Part shown: piece by piece, positions 35,155 to 48,069 of the stretch
Position numbering within the stretch: position 1 is the first letter of the stretch
How the letters are laid out: every line of letters starts with the position of its first letter
DNA from: Portunus trituberculatus
Taxonomy: Eukaryota; Arthropoda; Malacostraca; Decapoda; Portunidae
Reading direction: 5' to 3'
Length of the DNA: 64,000 nucleotides
Assembly (NCBI RefSeq): GCF_017591435.1
Contig: NC_059297.1
Location: forward strand, 19,769,190-19,833,189
Translations under genes and position numbers: made by a program
The notes under the pieces: model-generated
The model's input: only the letters and a program-made list of their open reading frames with translations
What the model was told of the DNA's origin: nothing
Database searches by the model: none

Positions 35155-36551
35155 ACTCAAATTAAGGGAAAGTACCAAAGGAATGGAAAAGAGCAAATAT
35201 AGTTCCAATATACAAAAAGAGGAAAAAAAGACCGAGCCCCTAAATTATAGACCAGTGTCACACTAACTAGTGTTGTGGGAAAGATCTGTGAAATTGTTTT
35301 AAAAGAAAAATGGTTAGAATATGTGGAGGGAAATGAAATAATTAATAGCTCCCAATTTGGTTTCAGAAAAGGAAGGTCATGCATAACAAATTTAATAAGC
35401 TTTTATACAAGAGTAATAAATGAAGTACAAAGGAGAGAGATGGATGGGTTGACGCAGTGTATCTAGATATTAAGAAGGCTTTCGACAGACTACCATATAG
35501 AAGACTTGTATGGAAAATAGAGCACATGGGAGGAATAAAGGGAAATATCTTAAATTGAATGACTGACTACTTAACAGATAGGGAAATTAGGACAGTGATA
35601 AGAGACACCCCATCAAGATGGAGCACAGTAACCAGTGGCATACCATAGGGTTCAGTGCTGGCACCAGTTATGTTTCAGGTATATGTCAACGATATACAAG
35701 ATGGTTTGACTAGCTACATAAATTTGTTTGCAGATGATGCAAAACTTTTGAGAGTAATAAGGAACATTGGTGACTATGGAATTGCAGAAAGATATTCACA
35801 AGATAAGGGAATGGAGCCATAAGTGGAAATTAGTATTTAATACCAGGAAATGCTATATAACGGAAATGGGTAAAAGTAAGTGAGAATATAAATGGAGAAG
35901 AGATTATAATGAAAGAGAGTGAAGAGAAAGACCTGAGAGTGATTATACAAGACACCCTGACTTAAGGAAGACACAAGAATGGATGATTTGCTTCAATGTA
36001 CAAGACACTAATTATCATCAGGGTGGCATGGATAAGAGTATGATGAAAAAGATCATAAGACCTAGACTAGAATATGCAGCAGTGATACAGTCACCATATA
36101 GGCAGAAAGACATCAAGAAACTAGAAAGAATCCAAAGAACTACTACAAAGATGGTCCCAGAATTAAAGGATCTTCCCTATGAAGAAAGACTGAAGGAGAT
36201 AGAACTACCAGCTTTGAAGGATAAGCAGGAAAGAGGAGACCTAATAATGATGTATAAGTTAGTAAACCTGATGGAAAAGATAGATAGACAAGACCTGGTA
36301 ACACTGATGGAGGGAGATAGACGAACAAGAGAACATTCCAAGATCATTTAAAGTGTGTCTGAGGAACATTATGAAGTTTAGTTTTCTACATAGGATGGTG
36401 GATATCTGGAATGGATTAAGTGAAGAGATTGTAACAGCAGAAAGTGTTTACAAATTTAAGGAAAAGTTGGATAATTGTAGATATGGAAACAGGTCACTAT
36501 GAGCCCCACTTGAACCCTGTAACATACAACTAGGTAAATACACACATAAAG
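35155..36551 (+). mobile_element. CR1/L2-like non-LTR element C (RT part only)
   Basis: 5'-truncated copy starting within the RT directly after the tail of B. REVPKEWKRANIVPIYKK-type start, then FGFRKGRSCITNLISFYTRV (35,356), DIKKAFDRLPYRRLVWK, and an intact FADD at 35,727-35,738. IIRPRLEYAAVIQSP, KLERIQRTTTKMVPELKDLP, YEERLKEIELPAL follow, and the end is about 36,502. The 3' tail is ACTAGGTAAATACACACA. Several frameshifts. Confidence 0.88.
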
Positions 36552-37187
36552 TCAATGATTACTCTAATGCTACGGAAGCCTGCATGTTAAATATACAGTT
36601 AAGCTCCTCTGGTTACTATTGTTCCTCTCCAATCCTTTATCTTTTCTGTTGTATCTTGCTTTTCTGTATTGACTGTGTTCCCTCCTTCCAGTGCGACCCT
36701 TATCCTGGGTGTGTAGGACAGCATGCATGCCTCCAGGGGTGCGATGCCGAGTCGCCGGCCGATAGCATTGTGGAGGACTAGAGATTTCCACCGTATGGTG
36801 AACTTGTTTTGTTGGTGTGCTTGTGTGTTACAGCACTTTCATAAGATTTTTTTACATGGTCGTATCTGTGTTTTACAATGCACATAATGACAGCCGCACT
36901 GGTGCTGTTTTGGCTACGTGGCATGGGCAAGTGGCAGGCATGGATGCATACTCCTCACACATATCACCAAGGAAATGCTGGATTGAGCTTCTTACTTGAC
37001 CAACTCTTGTTGGACCACACATGCTTTATCAACTAGAATGAGATTTTGTGTGATTCCTATGTTACTCTTGTCTGTGTAATGCTTGCTCAGATGTTTAATG
37101 TTCATGGCTGGCTAATGTTATGTTCTGGAAATAATTTATTTATGTTTTGTATATATACATATGGATTACCTTACAAGTTTTTGACGT

Positions 37188-37188
<1 letters not shown>
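36552..37188. other. Non-repetitive sequence with one possible host exon
   Basis: No transposon family recognised. A possible exon at 36,692-36,781 is listed separately. Confidence 0.4.
36692..36781 (+). other. Possible 3'-terminal coding exon of an unidentified host gene
   Basis: A long pyrimidine tract (TTCCCTCCTTCCAG) ends at 36,691. The frame after it reads CDPYPGCVGQHACLQGCDAE then SPADSIVED and a TAG at 36,779-36,781. The stretch is markedly richer in CpG than its neighbours. I do not recognise the protein, and no upstream exon was found. It may be chance. Confidence 0.3.

Positions 37189-37270
<82 letters not shown>
37189..37270. repeat. (GT)n microsatellite
   Basis: About 41 perfect units. 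Confidence 0.95.
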
Positions 37271-37271
<1 letters not shown>

Positions 37272-37291
37272 TATAAACACTTAACACATTA

Positions 37292-37295
<4 letters not shown>

Positions 37296-37374
<79 letters not shown>
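37296..37374. repeat. (TA)n(CA)n microsatellite
   Basis: TA to about 37,366, then a short CA run touching a pogo-like terminus. Confidence 0.95.
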
Positions 37375-37376
<2 letters not shown>

Positions 37377-37947
37377 GGTAACTCTTGATTTATGTGTGTT
37401 TAATTTGCGCGTTTTTGTTAATACACAACTGAAAAAATATTATAATTAATTAAATTTGCGCGATCATTTTGCTTATACGCAATTTAGCCCAACCACATTT
37501 TCAAACTTGAGTGCCAGACACGTAGGTGCCAGGTGGAGGACATGGGAGATGTTTGTTTAGTTTTATGCTTTTTTTTTTCTTTTTTTTTTTTTTTTACATC
37601 ACTTTCGTTTACCATAAACTTGCCTAATCGCTGAACTTAACTTACTTGTTACACTATTAATGTTGCACTTTATTGTTGAACTTAATTGCTACAGTTTTTC
37701 TGATATTCAATTTCATGCTCTTAATTCAATGGACATCATTGGCTTTTTTCTTCTCAGCACTATCCTTTGCACTCGCTTGCTTAGGATATGTCGTCAGACA
37801 AAAGAAATTTTGCTTAATAGTAGCAGCGTACTCGGAGCTAGATCGTAACCTGAATTTTGGCTTTTAAGTCAAAGCAAAAAATTGATTGAGCAATGGGTTG
37901 ATCTGGGATCATTCACGTTGGAGCACTCATAACTCAAGGTTCCACTG
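37375..37947. mobile_element. Pogo-like MITE (repeat P1, copy 2)
   Basis: Left end CAGGTAACTCTTGATTTATG; the right end read inward is CAGTGGAACCTTGAGTTATG (about 15 of the first 22 positions agree). TA follows at 37,948-37,949. The left half matches 24,259 onward (AATTTGCGCGATCA, CCCAACC, TTTTCAAACT). A poly(T) run lies at about 37,570-37,595. No transposase. Confidence 0.65.
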
Positions 37948-38252
37948 TATCTCATATTACTACTATTCTATATTCATCTGGTCGTAATGTAAGTGATGTT
38001 AGTTTTTCAGTTATTATGTATTGTAGGCTTGAAATAATATCATAAAGGTTTAAAATAAGCAATCATCTGTGGGTCTGGAATGAATTCATCCAATTTACAT
38101 ATCTTATAGGATAAAAGGTATTTGCCATTCATACAAATTTTAGATTACAATATCAAATGTGTGAGTCAGAGCATGCCAGATGGGTGAATGGAGCTCCCAT
38201 GTATGGGAGCATCTTGATGCCTCTTTTCTCATATATTTAAATTTTCTTTCAG

Positions 38253-40690
38253 GGCGTGTAGAGTCTGCTGGTGAACAAAGACTACATCGTGTGGACAGCG
38301 TGATGGAGGTATTGCGGGCATGGTTTGGACGTGCAGGAGTAGGTGCCTGGCGTGCCCGACGTCAAGTGGTTTGGGGAACATGCATATTAGTAATGGTAGG
38401 CGTGATCTACCTACAGTATGCCCCATCCGGCCTTTTAGACCATCCATCTGCACCTCGCCATCGAGCCCTCAACACTTTATATTCACCACATGAACATGAG
38501 ATGGGTCAGCAGCCTTCAGAGCGCACCCAAGTACAGCGTGTCAAATTTGTCACAGGTGGAGAAGGCTCCCAGAATGGACCAGAGAGTAATGGTGACACAC
38601 ATGTACATGATGATGTTGACAATAACAACATGAACAGCATCAATGAGGAAGCTGTGCCATCTGACCCTGCCAACCAACAGCACCACCTTGCTGTAGAGGG
38701 TTTGCAACGGCGAGTCGCTGAACATCGAGTTCAGGAAGAACAGGTGGCTGCTGCTGGTGGGAATGCTGGTGAAGCTGGTGCTGTGATGCTGCCCCAGCAA
38801 GACTTGGCACCAGCAGGTGTGTGGGGTGGAGGCCAGTATCGCTATAATCCTTATGGTGAACCTGTATATGGACGAACAGACAGACCCAACTACATCCCTC
38901 CCCATCGTGTTGTGCACTTTGACCTGAAGGGTGCACCACCTAAAATGTCAGCTTTTCTTCAGCTTATTCCATGGCTTGCACGCCAGGGTGCCACAGCTGT
39001 AATGCTGGAATATGAAGACATGTTCCCATGGCGTGGCCGGCTGGCCCAGGTGGCAACCAAAAACCACTATTCCAGGAAACAGATATCAGGTCTTGTGGCT
39101 GCTTGCCGCAGCCATGGATTGGAGGTCATTCCACTAGTACAGACCTTTGGCCATCTTGAGTTTGCTTTAAAGCATGAACGGTTTGCCCATTTGCGTGAGG
39201 TGCCAGAGATTCCTCAGGCATTGTGTCCATCACTCAATGAGTCCCTTTGGCTGGTACGGGCCTTGGTGGACCAAACCATGGCACTCCATCCTGGGGCTCG
39301 CTTCCTTCACATCGGCTGTGATGAAGTGTTCCAGCTTGGAGAGTGTGAGCGTTGCCGTTTAGTGATGCGTGAAACACTATTTCTACAGCATGTGAAAGCT
39401 GTGGCACGTTATGTCCGCCAGAAATATGCCGCTGTGCCACTCATATGGGATGACATGTTGCGTCATGTCTCAGAGTCTGCAATGCAAGAGGCTCAGTTAG
39501 GGCAGTTGGTAGAGCCTATGGTTTGGGTGTATGCCGAAGATGTGTATAGATTTGTGCAGCCTTCAGTGTGGAGCAAATTTGGGCAAGTGTTCTCCAGGGT
39601 GTGGGCAGCATCTGCTTTCAAAGGCGCCTTTGGGGAACAGTTGACAGTGCCTAATGTACGACGGCACTTGGATAACAATCTGAACTGGCTGGATGTGATG
39701 TCAGCTGAGACAGCCAAGTTCACAGGTGGATTTCGAGGTCTGGTGTTGACAGGCTGGCAACGGTATGATCACTTTGCAGTATTGTGTGAATTGTTGCCTG
39801 CAGCCATGCCCTCACTTTCTGTAAATCTGTTGGCTGTCTCGCATGGTTATTTTAATGCTAGTGTGCAAGGTCAGTTGTATCAGGCACTGAATTGCATGCA
39901 GACACCCAAATATCAAACATGGCTCAATCTGGATGCTGACCCTTTTCTGTGGGACAAATTTTCATGGTGCTTCTTCCCTGGAGCACCAGTGTTCAAAATG
40001 ACAGCACGTTTGGATGCCACACGACGTGATGTAGATACCTATCTGGAACGTGTGACCCGCAGCCGAGCCTGGATCACTGATTACAACCGTCGGCACAACT
40101 ATTCTTCTCCAATGCGAGTGGATGAGGACTTAGAGGAACTGCCAGCACGTTTGCACTCTGTCACATTGCTCCTTAAAACTGCTCGTGAGGCACTAGCAGA
40201 GTGGTTTGATGACTGGACAGTTGGTGAATGGCTTGAACAACATATCTGGCCACTACTCAATCGCCTCCAAACATTACAGCGTGAAGCTGAGAGCATGAAG
40301 GCTGTCAAGTACTGGCCAGCAAGACCTCTCCCACTCCTGTCTGAGCTAGCTGCTTTTGGAGTTTCAGAACCCAGTACTGTTGATGGTCAAGGACAGCAGG
40401 AAGGAGATGGTAGCAGTGGAAGAACATAAAAAGCATGAGTGCTGGATGCTGTGGTCCAGCATCACTGACCCACACTGCCCGGCCCAGCTGTGTTCTGCTG
40501 TGCTGAGCAATAGCGGGGGGGGACTGATTCTGGGGAGGCTATTTTATCCTTCATAATGGAGGACCTCAACTCCCCCCTTACCCAGTCTCACATTCACACC
40601 AGTATTTATTGGGAAGAGAGAGAGAGAGATTCTTCAAATAATGTAGCTTATCACCTTTCCGCATGTTTGTAAATAAATTAATGTTTTAAT
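38253..40690 (+). other. HEXD: HEXD-like exon with 3' splice site and poly(A) signal
   Basis: A pyrimidine-rich tract ending TTTTCTTTCAG at 38252 is a good 3' splice site, so the exon starts at 38253 with about 50 nt of 5' leader before the ATG. No intron interrupts the coding frame. After the TAA at 40427-40429 comes a roughly 260-nt 3' UTR with a short GA tract (40614-40630). An AATAAA signal lies at 40672-40677, so cleavage near 40690 is inferred. The first exon and promoter were not found; they could lie within or beyond the repeats to the left. Confidence 0.7.
38303..40429 (+). CDS. HEXD: Hexosaminidase D-like GH20 glycosidase, type II membrane form
   Basis: Predicted exo-beta-N-acetylhexosaminidase of glycoside hydrolase family 20, hexosaminidase D branch. 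From the ATG at 38303 it is 708 residues. Residues about 22-41 (TCILVMVGVIYLQYA core) form one membrane segment after a short basic N-terminus, so a type II topology is inferred. A low-complexity stalk (to about residue 200) precedes the catalytic domain, which opens with RVVHFDLKGAPPK and continues with YEDMFPWRG, PLVQTFGHLEFALKHERFAH and the GH20 acid pair in HIGCDEVFQLGE (D340, E341). VWDD-type sequence (LIWDDML) and LVEPMVW follow, as in vertebrate HEXD. Sequons NES (312), NAS (518) and NYS (599) fit a luminal domain. The frame is open upstream to 38180, but that part lies before a splice acceptor ending at 38252, so I start at the first ATG of the exon. An upstream coding exon cannot be excluded. 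HEXD of vertebrates is shorter and lacks this stalk; the C-terminal ~200 residues are not resolved. Confidence 0.93.
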   Translation: MEVLRAWFGRAGVGAWRARRQVVWGTCILVMVGVIYLQYAPSGLLDHPSAPRHRALNTLYSPHEHEMGQQPSERTQVQRVKFVTGGEGSQNGPESNGDTHVHDDVDNNNMNSINEEAVPSDPANQQHHLAVEGLQRRVAEHRVQEEQVAAAGGNAGEAGAVMLPQQDLAPAGVWGGGQYRYNPYGEPVYGRTDRPNYIPPHRVVHFDLKGAPPKMSAFLQLIPWLARQGATAVMLEYEDMFPWRGRLAQVATKNHYSRKQISGLVAACRSHGLEVIPLVQTFGHLEFALKHERFAHLREVPEIPQALCPSLNESLWLVRALVDQTMALHPGARFLHIGCDEVFQLGECERCRLVMRETLFLQHVKAVARYVRQKYAAVPLIWDDMLRHVSESAMQEAQLGQLVEPMVWVYAEDVYRFVQPSVWSKFGQVFSRVWAASAFKGAFGEQLTVPNVRRHLDNNLNWLDVMSAETAKFTGGFRGLVLTGWQRYDHFAVLCELLPAAMPSLSVNLLAVSHGYFNASVQGQLYQALNCMQTPKYQTWLNLDADPFLWDKFSWCFFPGAPVFKMTARLDATRRDVDTYLERVTRSRAWITDYNRRHNYSSPMRVDEDLEELPARLHSVTLLLKTAREALAEWFDDWTVGEWLEQHIWPLLNRLQTLQREAESMKAVKYWPARPLPLLSELAAFGVSEPSTVDGQGQQEGDGSSGRT

Positions 40691-40967
40691 GTACACTCTA
40701 TTTTACAACTGTCTTTCACAGGTATAGGAACACCATTATATTTGTTATACATACACATCCACACCTGGTAGTATAGATGTGTACAGGAGGAAGCAACTGT
40801 TAATGTGGGTATGCATGTCGCTATGTATTTTTTACATGTTAAAGTGTTATGAAATGCACAGGACAAACCAGTCAGTGAGATGATATTTTGTTTATAGTTG
40901 TGGTGTGTGTATGTGTTTGAGGCATCAGTGTACAGTTATGGTGATGCAAATTTTGCCCTGAAACAGC

Positions 40968-41880
<913 letters not shown>

Positions 41881-41881
41881 A

Positions 41882-41898
41882 GATGCGGTGATGCAAGC

Positions 41899-41942
<44 letters not shown>
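41882..41942. repeat. (CA)n microsatellite
   Basis: Perfect tract ending at another CAGG-type terminus at 41,943. Confidence 0.95.
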
Positions 41943-41947
<5 letters not shown>

Positions 41948-41974
41948 ATTTCTCAATTTATGGTGTTCAGATTA

Positions 41975-43036
41975 CAGTAAAGACTCAATATTTGAACATC
42001 TTGGAAGTCAAACTTTTGATGCTCAAATGCAAAAGTTCGACTTGGTACTTGAAAATATATCTGATAATATCCACACGCAGTTATAAACAAAGGCTCCTGG
42101 GGTGGAATCCATGGAACTTGTCAGTAGCATGTCGGTAATAACAAAGCCTTAGCGAATGAACAGCTCTGATAGTAAACAGTGGTTGGCAAGTGGCTATGAT
42201 TTATGGTTGAATGTTAATTCAATAACAGTAGTTACTAGAATAGCAGGAAGTTCATAAATATTGTTGTGATTGTGGCAGCTGGCTGCTGGACATTTGTCTT
42301 GCCCATTGGTGGGCTGGTGGCACGGGCAAATTTGCTCTGTCATCTTGATATTTATTTGCACTATTCCATGCAAGTTTTCATTATGTGCATAACAAAATCA
42401 TGTTTCTTGTGTGGCAAAGCTTGGATGAGGCTAAAAAAAAAAAGTAATTTTGCGTACATCAGTATTTACATACCACACCTCAGAAGGTGTAGTTATTAGT
42501 GACGTACGTAATAAAGAAATAATGATTTCTTACCGACATTCCATGCATTCATGGATACCATTTTCAGTTAGGGGTACGCTTTCACATCAGTAATGTGTCA
42601 TTAAAGAACATGAGAACATAAGTAGTTTTTTCATTTAGAAACCTACAATAGCACCAAAGAGGCTTATTAATGGTGAAAATAAGCCTTAAAAGGAAGGAAA
42701 AAGGAGATTATCGATAAATACGAGAAAGAGCAAGAATCACCGATCTCACAGCTGAGTATTGTATGGTAAAATCTACAGTACAGCAAAATTACCAAAAATA
42801 TTTTTATTGAAATTTTTGTAAACTTTGTTTTGCTAAGGTTAAAACGAATTACCTGATTTATAGGAATTGGTAGTCAAACGTTTTGACTCCACTTTGTGAT
42901 TTTGAAATAATAAAAAAAAAATGTATATTTATTTATTTATTTATTTATTTATTTTTTTTTTTTCAAATTACATGAATTTTTTTTTTCTTAATAACACGAA
43001 GTCAAGATGCTTTGCTCAAGATTCAAGGTTCCAGCA
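41975..43036. mobile_element. Probable pogo-like element, about 1.06 kb
   Basis: Left end TACAGTAAAGACTCAATATTTG; right end read inward TGCTGGAACCTTGAATCTTG, sharing the GAxCxTxxAATxTTGA core with other pogo-like ends in this window. TA flanks the left side. It sits just inside another CAGGTATTTCTCAATTTATG terminus (41,943), suggesting one element landed in another. Poly(A) at 42,432-42,443 and a (TTTA)n/poly(T) patch at 42,920-42,965. No transposase domain recognised. Confidence 0.4.
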
Positions 43037-43189
43037 TAGCCTTTGCAACATCACTGGATAGAATCATTGTTTCTTCCTTCATTCACTACAATGGTTCTTT
43101 CATATAATTTTCCTTTCATTGTCCATTGACAATTATGCATTGTTGTTTTTAGTAACTGGTATGGCAAATCTCTGGAATCATGAGAATCC

Positions 43190-43338
<149 letters not shown>

Positions 43339-43460
43339 ACCTCTAACAGTGTACAGTTTAGTTCAGTAATCATATTCACTTTATACAATTTTCACATTAC
43401 GCAACCCCTTCATGAATGTATCCCTCGCATAAATTTGAGAAATCCCTGTGTGTGTGTACA

Positions 43461-43461
<1 letters not shown>

Positions 43462-43554
<93 letters not shown>
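43462..43554. repeat. (TA)n microsatellite
   Basis: About 46 perfect units. Confidence 0.95.
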
Positions 43555-43557
<3 letters not shown>

Positions 43558-43604
43558 CATTATATGGTTTTTAATCAAAGCTCAGGTTGTGTTGAAGTAT
43601 GAAA

Positions 43605-43605
<1 letters not shown>

Positions 43606-43686
<81 letters not shown>
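43606..43686. repeat. (GT)n microsatellite
   Basis: About 40 perfect units. Confidence 0.95.
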
Positions 43687-43688
<2 letters not shown>

Positions 43689-44401
43689 AAATGAAACATC
43701 AGTCAATACCACATGGTCACCAACCAATTTATTATATGCATTTCCCATTCTCTGTTCTCCATTTGGGTGTTCACACCATTGCTGTATTATAGTCCACAAG
43801 AGGTGTGTCTCACTAAGGAGGTTTAAAATATAATGATGCTGCATAATAGGGTGAACCTTAAATACCAAACATATGAGTATGCCAATGTTAATATTACTAT
43901 GATTAATTATCATCAATAGTAATTATTATTATTATTATTATTTTCATCATCAGCACCATTATCATCATTATCATCTATGTGATCAGGCTGGGAAGAATAT
44001 GGCGTGCAGACAATCCATTAACATTGACATGCAGTCTTAAATAGTAATGCACCTGTGGAAATAGGAATGTAATATTGTCATTATATTAAAAGTTTTACAT
44101 GTACTTATTTTTAATACTATGAAAATTATGTTGAACAAACAGTGCCAGAATCATATTTCATTTGCAAAAACAAATATAGGGAATTTAAAACCCCTTTCAC
44201 ACAATGTTACCAGTAGCTGACACTAATTATGTCCTGTAATATGCAATGGAACCTTTCTTATAAGATCACTGTATCTGCCCAGGCAGGTAAAAAGTATCAA
44301 CATTGGCACATGGTCATGTTGTTTGCAGTTACCTTACTCTTTAACACTTGCATAACCTGTGGCATCATATCAAAGTCCAGTTAGTGACATGTTAAATCAA
44401 C
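43687..44401. other. AT-rich unassigned sequence
   Basis: Short (TTA)n/(ATC)n patch at 43,918-43,978; otherwise nothing recognised. Confidence 0.4.
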
Positions 44402-45115
<714 letters not shown>

Positions 45116-45238
45116 ATTTACCACATTGATTTTTTTAAGCTCACTGATTAGAGTCACAGTTGTGGGAACAGTTATTATCATACTCTGTGAGTATCCTTGT
45201 CATCCAGCCCATGCTTCCCACTGTGATTGGGGAGAAAT

Positions 45239-45242
<4 letters not shown>

Positions 45243-45282
<40 letters not shown>
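45243..45282. repeat. (GA)n microsatellite
   Basis: About 20 units. Confidence 0.9.
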
Positions 45283-45285
<3 letters not shown>

Positions 45286-45399
45286 CCTGTCAACACTCAA
45301 CACTATTTGCTTTATCACTACTACTAATATATACAAACAATTAATATTATTTATATTTTGAAATTGAAATTAATTATGTTAAGTGATATTTGACATTGC

Positions 45400-45404
<5 letters not shown>

Positions 45405-45484
<80 letters not shown>
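45405..45484. repeat. (TA)n microsatellite
   Basis: About 40 units. Confidence 0.95.
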
Positions 45485-45490
<6 letters not shown>

Positions 45491-45616
45491 CTCAAGCATA
45501 CTGACAGCATGGTTTTGGCTGCTTAGGTTGCCTGAGTTCAATTACCTGTGTAAACTTCTAAAGGACTGTACAACTGTAAACTGAAACAATCAATTATGAG
45601 TCAAATGTTATTGCAT

Positions 45617-45755
45617 CTTCACCATAATGTTCTCAGATGGTCTGGTGTCATGATATGATGTGGCACCATGATGTTACCAAATGGTATAATGTCATAATAT
45701 CCATAAATGGTGTTGCACCATAATGTCATCAGATGGTGAAGCTCCACAATGATGT
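45617..45755. repeat. Degenerate ~47-bp tandem repeat
   Basis: Three diverged units beginning CACCATAATGTTCTCAGATG, CACCATGATGTTACCAAATG and CACCATAATGTCATCAGATG. Confidence 0.65.
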
Positions 45756-45807
45756 ATCAGTCACTGATATCTTGAATGTGATTTGAATGAGAATATGGTA
45801 CACATAG

Positions 45808-46425
<618 letters not shown>

Positions 46426-46427
46426 GT

Positions 46428-46564
46428 CTTTTTATTTATTCATTTATCTATTTATTTTATTTTATTTATTTATTTTATTTTATTTATTTATTTATTTATT
46501 TATTTTTATTTTATTTTATTTATTTATTTTTTTTTTTGTGTGTGTGTGTGTCTGTGTGTGTGTG
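46428..46564. repeat. (TTTA)n then (TG)n
   Basis: Imperfect TTTA/TTTTA units to 46,537, then TG with interruptions, joined to the tail side of an inverted SINE-1. Confidence 0.9.
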
Positions 46565-46591
46565 CCTATGTGTACCATATTCTCATTCAAA

Positions 46592-46849
46592 TCGTTTGAT
46601 CTGCTGCAGTCTCTGACGAGACAACCAGATGTTACCCTACGGAACGAGCTCAGAGCTCATTATTTCCGATCTTCAGATAGGCCTGAGACCAGGCACACAC
46701 CACACACCGGGACAACAAGGTCACAACTCCTTGATTTACATCCCGTACCTACTCACTGCTAGGTGAACAGGGGCTACACGTGAAAGGAGACACACCCAAA
46801 TATCTCCACCCGGCCGGGGAATCAAACCCAGATCCTCTGGCTTGTGAAG
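46592..46849 (-). mobile_element. SINE-1 copy, inverted, head truncated in the anticodon arm
   Basis: The body is complete on the minus strand. Box B is changed to GGTTTGATTCC, and the copy stops at CTTCACAAGCCAG, after which (TG)n begins. So box A and the D-arm are lost. Confidence 0.9.
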
Positions 46850-47717
46850 TGTGTGTGTGCATGCATGCATGCATCCGTGCTTCTTTTATATGTTATCAAA
46901 TACAGTAAGTGCAAAAGCAATTAGATAAAATAAATGAAAAAAAAAAGTGGCAACTGGTTATGGGCAATTGTGACCCTCTTGAGAAAGGTAAACAAAAGTA
47001 GTACATGATGTTTTGACTCATTTTGACCACGTTCTACCAAGTGAGTCATGTTGTAAACAAATGTCATATGGGAAGCAAAATTTTTGCATCCAAATAGGAT
47101 GTATACCAAGTTAGACTTATTCTTAAACACACATATACCGAGGTATCCTTTACGTTCACAATAGATATGGTAAAATTACAGATTATTGCTGAACATGACT
47201 GACTATATCTTTATAAATTAATTTAATTCACATTTATTAAAAATTGATAAAACCTAAGCATATATAAATAGTTGCACCAGTTATTGATTACTTTGTTTTT
47301 ATCTGTTTCATATAAATCACACTAGAAAATGATGATATTTGAATGTAATACACAGGAATCAATGTTTGGTATTGTTATTATCAGATTTTCTCATTTCTAT
47401 GGTATTCACGTACATGAAAAATCAAAGTTCAATTGTGCATATTGTTTTGTATCATAACACTGAAGATGCCTTTACCAAAATGTTATTTTCAAAGTACACC
47501 ACCCTTGCAAATTTCAAGCTTGTCTTCTTCCTAAGGTATAGTGCTAAACTCAAGTATCACAAAACTTGTAGTATAGAAAATATTGAAAAAATGTTTATTT
47601 ATGAAGGCCCAAATTCTGGTGCTGTGTTCATTGGCATCATTTACTGAAATGCGTCACAGGTAGATATAACTAAAAAAAAAAAAAAAATTTTGATTGTATA
47701 AAAAGCATTATGTAGTG
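46850..47717. other. AT-rich unassigned sequence
   Basis: No gene recognised; a poly(A) run at about 47,671-47,686. Confidence 0.4.
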
Positions 47718-48061
47718 CAGGGTTTTCAATCTTTTTCTTGTCAAAAACCCTCTGCATTATAAGACCATCTACCCGAATCCCCAGTAATCTGACATTGTAC
47801 AGAAAGTGCTGTTAATTTAGTGACCGACACTACGTCAATATGCAATGGTGTACTATTTAGTGACTGACACCAACTCAATATGCAGTGGTATACTATTTAG
47901 TGACTGACACCAACTCAATATGCAGTGGTATACTATTTAGTGACTGACACCAACTCAATATGCAGTGGTATACTGCAATGGATATTATTAGATCAGCCAT
48001 CTAAGTAAAGCTTCTTCTGAACCTGCTGTAGGGTTTGTGAACACCAGGTTGGGAATCCCTG
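47718..48061. mobile_element. hAT-like MITE (344 bp) with a probable 8-bp target duplication
   Basis: Left end CAGGGTTTTCAATCTTTTTC, right end read inward CAGGGATTCCCAACCTGGTG. The CAGGG(A/T)TT(C/T)(C)CAA form is the classic hAT terminus. Flanks ATGTAGTG (47,710-47,717) and GTGTAATG (48,062-48,069) agree at 6 of 8 positions. Contains the 40-bp tandem array below. No transposase. Confidence 0.8.
47821..47974. repeat. 40-bp minisatellite, 3.85 units
   Basis: Units at 47,821-47,860, 47,861-47,900, 47,901-47,940 and a 34-bp partial. Units 2 and 3 are identical (TGACTGACACCAACTCAATA then TGCAGTGGTATACTATTTAG); unit 1 differs at several positions. Confidence 0.95.
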
Positions 48062-48069
48062 GTGTAATG

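Noticed and set aside
38180..38302. Upstream ATG of the HEXD frame as the start codon
   Set aside because: The segment 38,180-38,252 precedes a clear pyrimidine-AG splice acceptor and has no protein similarity; the exon most likely begins at 38,253.
38229..40308. Antisense open frames across the HEXD exon
   Set aside because: They are shadows of the sense coding frame and show no domain.
47821..47974. CRISPR-like array
   Set aside because: Units are contiguous 40-bp tandem repeats with no spacers, inside a eukaryotic MITE.
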